Source of the DNA: Mariniphaga sediminis
GTDB taxonomy: Bacteria; Bacteroidota; Bacteroidia; Bacteroidales; Prolixibacteraceae
Assembly: GCF_003573545.1 (NCBI RefSeq)
Contig: NZ_QWET01000009.1
Location: forward strand, 1 to 64,000
Length of the DNA stretch: 64,000 nucleotides
Reading direction: 5' to 3'
Both the position numbers and the translations under genes were made by a program. The stretch's first letter is position 1, and every line of letters begins with the position of its first letter. A model generated the notes under the pieces. The model saw only the letters and a program-made list of their open reading frames with translations. It did not search any database and was not told the origin of the DNA. Below, in pieces: positions 1 through 8,279 of the stretch.

Positions 1-197
1 AAAACAACACGAATGCCAAAATCATAAAACACTCACAAACAAAACCTTAACACAAAGTCAATAATTGGAATGCGACCCAAATAGGGATAGAAATATTCAA
101 AAAGGGACACTGCCCCGATTTTAGACACTTGCAGTGCCACTCCGGAACAACACTATTTTTAAAATTAAAAACTCAACGAACTTCGCAAAATCATACA

Positions 198-1505
198 TTA
201 CCGGGAACCAGTAGCTCCCCAATTATCTGCAGTAACATTTTTTACTTCTTCTTTTTCAATATTATAAACTACTCCTTCCCCTTTGGAGTTTGTCAGAATA
301 CCATTACTAAAATGACAATCATGTACGGGCGATTCAACAGCCAGCAATGATTTTCCGTTTGCTATGACGTTCATGCCGTAAACATTTCTGATCTTCCCGG
401 CAACTGACTTTTTCCCGTAACCTTGCCCCCCCAGCAAAATAGCTTCATGTTTTTGACCCAGGCCTTTAAATATTAAGTCCTGAATATAAACATTGTGGAT
501 TCCGGCACTATCGCTTCCCCGGATGGCAACCCCCCGATAAACGCTTTCACAATCGATGTTTTTAATCACAATATCTTCCGTATCGTCCACTTCACCACTC
601 CAGCAACCGGCTGTAACCGTTGAAGAGTTTATATCTCCGTTGGTTTTGGGAACATCGGGAAACACATCAAGACTTGATAAGGCAATAAAATCATCCCCTG
701 TCATACCGGTAATATTATTAATCCGGAAGTACTTGCAACCAAATAAAATATCAATTCCGTCCTTGTTTGCTGAAAGCATTTTTTCCCCATTAACATCAAT
801 CATTTCGGGATTATAAAAATGAATATCGGATAAGTCGGCATACCATGTACGCTCAAAAGCAAGAGCCCACGCATGCGAGTTTAAAATATTCACATTTTTA
901 AGCTTGAAATTCTTCACATACGCCATTACGATCATGTTATTCCGCCAATCTCCTTTTTGCTTCATCCCTTCTTTTCCGGCATCGGTTCCGTAGCTAACCC
1001 TCCAGTTTCCTTTTTCCAGTTCTTTTTGGGTATCCAGGGTCAACAAACGCCGGTAATCACCGGTTGCCCTTGGATTACTTGCCCCTTTTAAAGTGACTTC
1101 ACCCGTTCCGATAATACTAATATTGTGGTTCCAGACCGGATCGGTGATTCCTTCTCCAACATTATCGCTCCGGAACATGTTGTCCCTGCATTTGTCGGAT
1201 AACTGCAACGTACAATTATCAAGCAAAATGGTCATATTGGAAGGTAACAGTATTGCACTGTCCAACAACCAGATTGAAGTACCGTTTGCATTTTGCCGCG
1301 GAATCCTTACCAAGTTCGATTTTCCCCGGGCTGCCTCAATGGCCTGATAAATCCGTTCGGTATCAGTCCCCTTGAAAATATTGGGGGTTACTTCTTCCGT
1401 AAATGAGTTTCCCCTGTTTTTTGACGTTTCACTACAGCCAACCCAGACAAAAAGGTTAATAGCAACCGCAAGTCCTAAAATAATTTTCAAAATATGTCTT
1501 TTCAT
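198..1505 (-). CDS. GH28-like right-handed beta-helix lipoprotein
   Basis: 435 aa. The N-terminus is a lipoprotein signal with lipobox VGC and Cys24, so the protein is probably anchored in the outer membrane. Asn, Asp and Gly periodicity from about residue 90 onward indicates a right-handed parallel beta-helix of the polygalacturonase type. Two GH28 active-site stretches can be seen: NKDG (247-250, usually NTDG) and GDD (270-272). The GHG histidine motif and the RIK motif of true polygalacturonases are not found; the corresponding area reads GVAIRGSDSAG (325-335). It is the last gene of the minus-strand SusC/SusD locus, 5 bp after the DoxX-like gene, and so probably acts on the same glycan. 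It could be a GH28 variant or an epimerase/lyase-type beta-helix; the fold is firm, the activity is not. Confidence 0.75.
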   Translation of the reverse strand: MKRHILKIILGLAVAINLFVWVGCSETSKNRGNSFTEEVTPNIFKGTDTERIYQAIEAARGKSNLVRIPRQNANGTSIWLLDSAILLPSNMTILLDNCTLQLSDKCRDNMFRSDNVGEGITDPVWNHNISIIGTGEVTLKGASNPRATGDYRRLLTLDTQKELEKGNWRVSYGTDAGKEGMKQKGDWRNNMIVMAYVKNFKLKNVNILNSHAWALAFERTWYADLSDIHFYNPEMIDVNGEKMLSANKDGIDILFGCKYFRINNITGMTGDDFIALSSLDVFPDVPKTNGDINSSTVTAGCWSGEVDDTEDIVIKNIDCESVYRGVAIRGSDSAGIHNVYIQDLIFKGLGQKHEAILLGGQGYGKKSVAGKIRNVYGMNVIANGKSLLAVESPVHDCHFSNGILTNSKGEGVVYNIEKEEVKNVTADNWGATGSR

Positions 1506-1510
1506 TTTTA

Positions 1511-2017
1511 TTAATTTTTATTCCTTTTAAAACAGTTAAAGCCTGAAATATATCTGTCGATTCCGGTTACATTACTTGACGGAAACATAAACAGGACGAA
1601 CAGTGCTGCCATCTCTACAAGATTTTTATTTACAACCCAGTAACTTCCTTCAACATATGCATTAACCCCAAAATCAGCAAAAGGGGGATAAGCCAGATAA
1701 TACATTGAAAGCAAAATAATCCCGAAGATTTTAAATGGTTTTGACAAAAAACCGGTAAACAGGCTCAGTCCGATTAAAGTAAGTCCCCATATATTCAATG
1801 TATCGGCAACTTTTAGCTGCCAGCCCGACTCAGCCATCTGGTGAAAAATCGTTGAAAACGGACCAACAGCCCCCGACAAATAAGATTTTGAGGTCCAATT
1901 AGGCGTATAAAATTTAATCAACCCTTCATACAAAAAATGCCATCCAATCAGAATCCGAAGAATGGTGAGCGATATAATCTGCCCTTTAGAATAATTCAGT
2001 GTATTCATTCTCATCAT
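1511..2017 (-). CDS. DoxX-like membrane protein
   Basis: 168 aa with four hydrophobic segments and the N-terminal pattern LRILIGWHFLYEGLIKF that typifies the DoxX/DoxD-like family in Bacteroidota. The family has no settled biochemical role in glycan loci; relatives are linked to quinone or thiosulfate oxidation and redox stress. Here it sits 6 bp downstream of the Gfo/Idh/MocA oxidoreductase and 5 bp upstream of the beta-helix lipoprotein, clearly in one transcript. Pairing of a DoxX-like membrane protein with an exported Gfo/Idh/MocA enzyme suggests an electron-transfer or membrane-anchoring role for that enzyme; this is inference from position only. Confidence 0.75.
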   Translation of the reverse strand: MMRMNTLNYSKGQIISLTILRILIGWHFLYEGLIKFYTPNWTSKSYLSGAVGPFSTIFHQMAESGWQLKVADTLNIWGLTLIGLSLFTGFLSKPFKIFGIILLSMYYLAYPPFADFGVNAYVEGSYWVVNKNLVEMAALFVLFMFPSSNVTGIDRYISGFNCFKRNKN

Positions 2018-2023
2018 TTTATA

Positions 2024-3583
2024 TTATCCTATAATTACTGTTTCATTTGCTCTGTCCCAATGAATTGGTTTTTTATGCGCATAAGACAGATTGGCCATGT
2101 TAAATGTAACAGCCTCCTCAAAACCAACATCTTCATTACAGCTTGTTTTCCCATTGGTTCTTATCACATCAACCCATTCTTTTAAATGAAGGAATGTGGC
2201 ATCAATAACTTTCCCATCAATGTAGGTAGGACCATAGCCACTCTTAAAATATGACTTTGAGGTTGCGCTGGAAACCGCGTCAACATTGGCATTGGTATTC
2301 GGGGCATAATAATAAAACGGATCATCCGGACTTTCCGGAACATCTTTATAGCGCTCAGAATAGGTATCTTTAAAGAGCATTATAGCCCGGTCAATATCCA
2401 TTGTGGACTCCGAGCCTAAAATGCGTGACTGCCTGTATATCCCACTTTTTAGTGTTCCGTCATACGTCATAGTAAGCCCACGTTCCGGGTAACTGAACAT
2501 GGCATTAAAAACATCAGGCATATCATCTTTCCCGACATTATAATAATACTGACCACCAAAAGCCATAACCGACTCAGGAATACCCAACTCCAGCACCTGA
2601 TTAATACAATCATATGTATGGGAGAAATCGTTTCCTACCATGCCTGTGCCATAATCGTTATAGCGTTGCCAGTTAAAATACCGTTTAGTATCAAACTCAT
2701 TCCACGGAGCCGTCCCTAAAAACTCTTTCCAGTTTATATTTTCAGGGGTTCCCAAAGAATCGAATTTCCTTTCTCTAATCCAGGCGCCAAACTGCGAATT
2801 GCGGTTTGTAAAAGTTTGCACCATTGAAACAGTGCCCAAAACACCTTTCTGATACAGCTCACGCCCGAGTTTAAAACTCATTTGTTGCCGGTTTTCATGC
2901 CCGACCTGAAGGACTACTCCGGTTTTTTTAACTGCATCCCTAAGCTGAACAGCCTCTTCAATGCTGTGTGCCATTGGCTTTTCCAGGTAAATATGCTTCC
3001 CTGCCTTTGCCGCTTCTACTGCAATAGGAACATGCATATGATCGGGGGTTGCAACAATAATTGCATCAACTTCTTTGCTTGCAATTAACTCCCGGTAATT
3101 GGGATACAATTTCACGAATGCATTCCCTGAACTTTTACCCCGAACATCATTTTGAGCCACTTCCTTTCCTCTGTCAGCATGAATACTGAATGTATCGCAA
3201 ATGGCCGTTATATCGACAAATAAATTTTCATGCCACTTTTGATAAGATAACCACCTGTCGTAAATGGTATCTGCTCTCATCTTTTCAACATATTCCGGAT
3301 GGAAATAGCCCAACGAATTAAGCAGGTTTTCTCCTCTCCAACCATGCCCCACCAGGCCAACTTTTATACGACTGCTTTCACTCCCGGTGCGTTGCGATAA
3401 TTTTTCGCGGATAGCATCGAAACTGTCTATTCTCAGCATTTCCTTCGGGTCCTTCTGTTTCCCCAAAAGCTCCTTTTCTATATTATCTTTAAATCCAAAT
3501 CCAAAGTATCCTAAAAAAGGAAGCGCTGTCAGTCCTTTTAAAAAATCTCTTCTGAAAATTTCCTGATTCTTTGTTTTTTTCAT
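2024..3583 (-). CDS. Exported Gfo/Idh/MocA family oxidoreductase
   Basis: 519 aa. A twin-arginine signal (RRDFLKG, residues 11-17) is followed by a hydrophobic stretch, so the protein is probably folded with its cofactor and exported by Tat. The NAD(P)-binding Rossmann domain begins at about residue 73 with GLVGHGWRG (76-84), and the family EKP motif is at 201-203 within LEKPMAHS. The C-terminal half is the alpha/beta substrate domain. At over 500 aa it is longer than cytoplasmic members (about 340 aa), as usual for the exported Bacteroidota/Planctomycetes group. The tightly bound cofactor of such exported enzymes allows redox or glycosidase-like chemistry on sugars; the substrate cannot be read from sequence. 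It lies between the heparinase-like gene and the DoxX-like gene in the locus. Confidence 0.85.
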   Translation of the reverse strand: MKKTKNQEIFRRDFLKGLTALPFLGYFGFGFKDNIEKELLGKQKDPKEMLRIDSFDAIREKLSQRTGSESSRIKVGLVGHGWRGENLLNSLGYFHPEYVEKMRADTIYDRWLSYQKWHENLFVDITAICDTFSIHADRGKEVAQNDVRGKSSGNAFVKLYPNYRELIASKEVDAIIVATPDHMHVPIAVEAAKAGKHIYLEKPMAHSIEEAVQLRDAVKKTGVVLQVGHENRQQMSFKLGRELYQKGVLGTVSMVQTFTNRNSQFGAWIRERKFDSLGTPENINWKEFLGTAPWNEFDTKRYFNWQRYNDYGTGMVGNDFSHTYDCINQVLELGIPESVMAFGGQYYYNVGKDDMPDVFNAMFSYPERGLTMTYDGTLKSGIYRQSRILGSESTMDIDRAIMLFKDTYSERYKDVPESPDDPFYYYAPNTNANVDAVSSATSKSYFKSGYGPTYIDGKVIDATFLHLKEWVDVIRTNGKTSCNEDVGFEEAVTFNMANLSYAHKKPIHWDRANETVIIG

Positions 3584-3640
3584 CGGTACTTCAATTTTTG
3601 TTTATTACAGCAATCAATTAAACATGCTTCATGATCTTTT

Positions 3641-6355
3641 TTAATCCCTGACGGGACAGATCTGATATTCGCCGGGGGATGCCTCAAAAAAAATGGTATT
3701 CTGGTTTGCTGAAACTTTCCTGTTAAATTCAACTTTTTTATCGGAACTACTCACGGTCCATTCACCGGGACTTAAATCTGTCAGTAACACCTTCCTCTCA
3801 TTATTCCCGGAAATGGAAAGAGAAAAAGAGTCCTGGTTCTGACCGGTTGTTGAACTCATACAAATGACATAATCAGCCATGTAAATGAAATATTTCCCTC
3901 CCTTCTCATAATGCCTGACTGGCAACGGTTTGACATCTTCATTTGCCATTTGAAAAACTGTCAGAAACTTGCTATGCCTGCTTTTTTTGGTTGGCGAGAT
4001 TAAAACGTGGTAACCATTTGCTTCCGGAATATTTGAGGAGACTGTAACCTGAGGGCCATATAATTTACCCAAATCAGCGCTGCCAAGTATTTGGGTTTGC
4101 CGTTTGGCTGGCTCAGGCTGAAGCATTTGAACATACGTCTTTCCTTCAGACCCATTCCGACTATTCTGCAAAATAATGCAACTATCCTCATTTGTGGGTT
4201 TAGTCAGCGTATTCATTTGCCATTCCTTTTTAAATCCGGATTTGGCCGCTAACACATCATCTGCCAGGATAATGGCAGCAGGTATGTCATCCCTGTTCAG
4301 ATTCAGAAAGCAAAAGCTTCGTGTATACCGGCTCATTTTTTCACTATAGGCTTTGGTCAGATCCGCCTTGAAAAAGCTATAAAACGGTTTTTGTTTCGAT
4401 GGACCAAAATCGGCTGATAAAACTTCGCCGTTGTTAAACCACGGGTCACTTTTTACTTCCTGAGGTGTTAGAGGGAAACGCTGATTAAACCGGGTACCTC
4501 CGTCATTAAATTTTGTATTGAATAAAATTTCCTCACCCGGATCTTTAACAAGCATCATGCTATGAGCAATAGATCTTTTATTAAAGCTAAAATCATACGA
4601 ACTCCCATAATAACTATAAAGTCCCAAATCACACACCTGCAAGCCTTTGTAGTAAATCTGGATGGCTCCTGCATCGGAATGCTGGTGGTTTCCAAAGTGA
4701 TACCCGCCCCCTTTAATTTCAGCTACAACATCGTTTGAATTCATGCCCATATCCCAACCTGTCCGCGCCACCATTGACCCCAGAACAGATCCAAAATCGA
4801 TGGTCAGTGGAAGAGAACTTCTATCCGGGTTTGCCTCAAGATTGGGGTCATTGATCAGCAAAAACAAAAGGGGATTATCAGGGATTCGTCCCTGCCGGTA
4901 AAATTCAGCCTTGGCTAACGGATCGTTTGCATAAGAATAAAGCAGAAGCATGGTTTCGGGATGTTTCCAATAATATGGATTTCCATTTCTGGAAACGGAA
5001 AACATGTCGCCGTCGCGCAGCATTTCCCCATCCGGAAGACGCATATACAACCAGTATTTCGACAAGCCAGTAATGTTATTATCAAACACCCGGCGTCCTG
5101 TCATTCGATAAAAAAGCCAGGCTGCGTGCATTTCCCAACCTAAACGATATGCACCATAATCTACTCCCTGGTTATGCCGGGGAGACTGGTATTCAAACTT
5201 TCGCATCGGCACCAATTGTTCCAAAACCTGATACGAAGTATAACGGTACGGCACCGGATCTTCATCAAAAACAGCGATGCTCATGGCTAAAAGGTCGCGG
5301 TTAACCTGGGCTTCATTTCCATGCCCATTGATGACAGATGCTTTAAAAGGAGGCCACCCGATTTCCATCTCCTCGGCAAGGCGCATAAGATGCGAATATA
5401 AAATATGCCGTTCTCCCTCACTTATAATAGCATAGCACCAGTCATAAACCAACGATGCAGTATAAATGGCACTGCCAATTTTTCGGGTGATATCGCCGAA
5501 CCTGATATTCCCAAATTCAAGAACAGACAAGTAGTCCAACGTCAACCTGACTGCTTCACGACCAATAACACTATCATTTAAAACCAGGTAAAAGAAAGCT
5601 TTATCCTGAACAGCTTCCTCCAGTTCAGGATAATGCAATATCTCATGCCTGGAAGGAACAAAATGAAATGTACGGCGGGCAACTTTCTCTATCTTTTGCC
5701 AGGCCTCAGCGTTCTCTGCATGTTCAAGCCGCTTTTTAATTAACGGAAGAATTTGTGGAGTAACCCATAACCGGGGATGACCTTCCGGGGGAGTAATGGA
5801 CGGAGTATAATTTTTAACATCAGCGGGAACTATTGGTGGGACGTATTTTTTTATGACTACTTTTTCAAGACATACACCTTTGGGTAACCATATTTTTAGT
5901 TGTTGCTTCTCTCCTGATAAATGAAATTTACCTAAATCGTGATGGTAATAATTTCGTGCATCAGATACAATGCGCTTGGTAGGTCGTTGATTATCTACCT
6001 GAATTTTGGCAAACAATGTTGGAGGGTTTCCTGTAAAACTGTCTAAATTTTCTCTGACTACTGTTGTTTCGAAAACATATTCGCCTCGCAAGGGTGCTTT
6101 AATCCAAAAAAATATATCGGCCCTGTCCGTTTCAACTTCATCAACCTTTTCAGAAGAACTGTCTTTTAATCTTAGCAACTTTAGTTTTGGAGAACCCTTT
6201 TCATATATAATTTCAGAAGACATTTCATTCATGTTCCCCACATCAACATTTAAGTTACACGTTGTGCTATCGGACCAGGTAGCAAGTCTTTCCTGTGCGA
6301 AAGCATTCAAATTATATAAAATGAAAAGTGATAATATAATTAGCTTTGGAAACAT
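3641..6355 (-). CDS. Heparinase II/III-like polysaccharide lyase
   Basis: About 904 aa from the chosen start at 6355. That start places a clean signal peptide (MFPKLIILSLFILYNLNAFAQ-type, Sec) at the N-terminus; the open frame continues upstream to 6511 through a hairpin region and is not believed to be translated. An N-terminal beta-rich domain (to about 180) precedes an alpha/alpha-toroid domain (about 190-510) containing NGHGNE (343-348), then a heparinase II/III C-terminal beta-sandwich with the H-Q-H-S-D-A-G motif (about 557-563). These features fit the PL12/15/17/21 superfamily, which cleaves uronic-acid-containing polysaccharides by beta-elimination. Family assignment is firm; the substrate (alginate, glycosaminoglycan-like or other uronan) is not determined. 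Transcribed after susD. Confidence 0.85.
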   Translation of the reverse strand: MFPKLIILSLFILYNLNAFAQERLATWSDSTTCNLNVDVGNMNEMSSEIIYEKGSPKLKLLRLKDSSSEKVDEVETDRADIFFWIKAPLRGEYVFETTVVRENLDSFTGNPPTLFAKIQVDNQRPTKRIVSDARNYYHHDLGKFHLSGEKQQLKIWLPKGVCLEKVVIKKYVPPIVPADVKNYTPSITPPEGHPRLWVTPQILPLIKKRLEHAENAEAWQKIEKVARRTFHFVPSRHEILHYPELEEAVQDKAFFYLVLNDSVIGREAVRLTLDYLSVLEFGNIRFGDITRKIGSAIYTASLVYDWCYAIISEGERHILYSHLMRLAEEMEIGWPPFKASVINGHGNEAQVNRDLLAMSIAVFDEDPVPYRYTSYQVLEQLVPMRKFEYQSPRHNQGVDYGAYRLGWEMHAAWLFYRMTGRRVFDNNITGLSKYWLYMRLPDGEMLRDGDMFSVSRNGNPYYWKHPETMLLLYSYANDPLAKAEFYRQGRIPDNPLLFLLINDPNLEANPDRSSLPLTIDFGSVLGSMVARTGWDMGMNSNDVVAEIKGGGYHFGNHQHSDAGAIQIYYKGLQVCDLGLYSYYGSSYDFSFNKRSIAHSMMLVKDPGEEILFNTKFNDGGTRFNQRFPLTPQEVKSDPWFNNGEVLSADFGPSKQKPFYSFFKADLTKAYSEKMSRYTRSFCFLNLNRDDIPAAIILADDVLAAKSGFKKEWQMNTLTKPTNEDSCIILQNSRNGSEGKTYVQMLQPEPAKRQTQILGSADLGKLYGPQVTVSSNIPEANGYHVLISPTKKSRHSKFLTVFQMANEDVKPLPVRHYEKGGKYFIYMADYVICMSSTTGQNQDSFSLSISGNNERKVLLTDLSPGEWTVSSSDKKVEFNRKVSANQNTIFFEASPGEYQICPVRD

Positions 6356-6433
6356 AAAATCGGGTTTAAATTTTAGAGCAGACTGAAAAGCAAGACGGTC
6401 CCACTCTGCATTGGATCTCACAAAGACACTTCG

Positions 6434-6505
6434 CGGGAGCTTAATCACGGCGTGACCCAAAAGCCACGCCGTGAAATACAGATTAAAATGATGTTTTAGC
6501 TCCCG
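6434..6505 (-). other. Nested stem-loop between susD and the lyase gene
   Basis: An inner perfect inverted repeat (cacggcgtg 6446-6454 with cacgccgtg 6465-6473, 10-nt loop, plus one more T-A pair) is enclosed by an outer 8-bp repeat (cgggagct 6434-6441 with agctcccg 6498-6505). No T-run follows on the minus strand, so it is not a standard intrinsic terminator. It lies in the roughly 315-bp gap after susD and may protect or process the susC-susD message, or separate its level from that of the downstream enzymes. Confidence 0.6.
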
Positions 6506-6669
6506 ATGCAACTTCCGGTACGTATATCATTTGTTGTTTTGACATACTCCGTCCGGGAACCACCCATTGATTATATCTTAATGCTTTATCTGCTCAGATA
6601 AATGAATCCCATCTCATTACAAGAATGAAAGCACTATAAAATGGGAATTATCTGAAACATCTTTTGCAA

Positions 6670-8268
6670 CTATTCCCACCCGGGATTTTGAGTAAGTTCC
6701 GGGTTGAGATCAATCTCTGAGGATGGTATGGCCCAAAGATACTCCCTCTCTGCAAATCCACGTGTTCTTAATTTATTTCCAATAAATCCTTCCACATCGT
6801 GATTACAGAGCTCTACGCCAATTTTCCATCTTCTTATATCGGAATACCAAAGACCTTCTCCCGGAAATTCAACCCTCCGTTCGTGACGTATTCTTTCACG
6901 TACTTCATCTTTTGTCCCTTCCGGAATGGGAGGCATTGACACTCTCGCCCTCACCCTGTTTATGGCATTATATACTGATTCGTCAGGACCACTTTGTTCA
7001 TTTTTTGCTTCAGCATACATTAATAAAACATCAGCAAAACGAATTTCAGGAATATTGTTGGGCGAGTTATAGCGCTGGGAATTCTCATCTCCCTGATGAA
7101 CAAATTTTCTCCAGGCATACACCGCCTGAAAGTTAGACACAAAACACTCACTGTCTGAGGCATCCTGAGGCCACTTATAAATTAATGTTTTCCCTCCTTC
7201 ACCAATAAAAGTTGACCAGGGAACTACCACAGTCTGTTGCAAACGAGGATCCCTGTTGTTGAAAATTTCCTTTACCAGGTCTTCTTTGGCCCAATCGTCA
7301 GCATTTGACGGGTCGAAAGCCTCTCCATTTATTGTTTCAAAATTATCCCAACTGAATGGCGTCCCGTCAGCCATTTCATAGCTGTCTATAAGTTTGACGG
7401 TAGGCACTGTTCTTTGCCACCCTCCTGTTTTTGTATTCCGGTTTCCGTAGGTAATATCGCAACGGTTCCCGAAACCTTCCACCATAATATACTGGGCATC
7501 AAAAATAACTTCGCTATTGTCTTCCCACTTAAAATTAAACAACTGCTCGTACACAGGATGTAAGTCTCTGCCACTATTCTTTATAACAAAATCAAAGTCT
7601 GCTGCGGCCATTTCCCATTCCTGACCAAAAAGATAAGTTTTTCCTCGTAACGACATGGCCGCCCATTTTGTTGCACGGCCGGCATCGCCGCTTGAATAAC
7701 CGGAAGGAAGCAGATCGATGGCATCCGTTAAATCCTGCACAATAAAAGAATCAACTTGCTCAACCGTATTTCTTGGCTTATATGCCTCGTCGTAATTCAT
7801 GGGAGTATCATAAATCGGCACTCCGCCAAAATAATCCCTCAACTTAAAGTAAAACAGGGCTCTTAGAAATTTCGCCTCGCCCATTAAACGCGATTTCAAA
7901 CTCTCATCCATAGAAATATCCGGGATACGTTTAATGGCCGTATTGGCCCGGTAAATTCCCTTATACAAAATTCCCCATGGCCCGGAGAAAAATGAACCGT
8001 ATGCAACATATTGCCCGGTTGTCATTCCGGTGGACCAGGTTTGATAAGAAATGTCAGAAAAATCGTCTAACATCCCGTAGTTGGTAAATGTATTATTTAG
8101 CTGATAATAGGCATTGTAAATGGAGTTTACTCCTTCCACTGCATCATCAGCATCTACCCAAAATGATTCTTCTGACAATTGAATTAATGACGGCCTTTGC
8201 AAAAAATCGTCCTGACAAGAAGCAAGGCTTATAACTATAATTACTATTGATAATATCTTATTTTTCAT
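6670..8268 (-). CDS. SusD/RagB family glycan-binding lipoprotein
   Basis: 532 aa. Lipoprotein signal with Cys18 (LASC), then the SusD pattern: FLQRPSLIQLSEESFW near the N-terminus, TPR-like helices with AKFLRALFYFKLRDYFGGVPI (around 130-150), and the C-terminal signature RFADVLLMYAEAKNE, RHERRVEFPGEGLWYSDIRRW. SusD proteins sit on the cell surface as the lid of the SusC channel and capture oligosaccharides. The gene begins 11 bp after susC, the standard order. Its ligand is expected to be the oligosaccharide released by the surface enzymes of this locus. Confidence 0.95.
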   Translation of the reverse strand: MKNKILSIVIIVISLASCQDDFLQRPSLIQLSEESFWVDADDAVEGVNSIYNAYYQLNNTFTNYGMLDDFSDISYQTWSTGMTTGQYVAYGSFFSGPWGILYKGIYRANTAIKRIPDISMDESLKSRLMGEAKFLRALFYFKLRDYFGGVPIYDTPMNYDEAYKPRNTVEQVDSFIVQDLTDAIDLLPSGYSSGDAGRATKWAAMSLRGKTYLFGQEWEMAAADFDFVIKNSGRDLHPVYEQLFNFKWEDNSEVIFDAQYIMVEGFGNRCDITYGNRNTKTGGWQRTVPTVKLIDSYEMADGTPFSWDNFETINGEAFDPSNADDWAKEDLVKEIFNNRDPRLQQTVVVPWSTFIGEGGKTLIYKWPQDASDSECFVSNFQAVYAWRKFVHQGDENSQRYNSPNNIPEIRFADVLLMYAEAKNEQSGPDESVYNAINRVRARVSMPPIPEGTKDEVRERIRHERRVEFPGEGLWYSDIRRWKIGVELCNHDVEGFIGNKLRTRGFAEREYLWAIPSSEIDLNPELTQNPGWE

Positions 8269-8279
8269 CGTTCTATTAA

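Noticed and set aside
6356-6511. N-terminal extension of the heparinase-like protein
   Set aside because: The frame is open, but it runs through the nested hairpin and would bury the signal peptide that begins at 6355.
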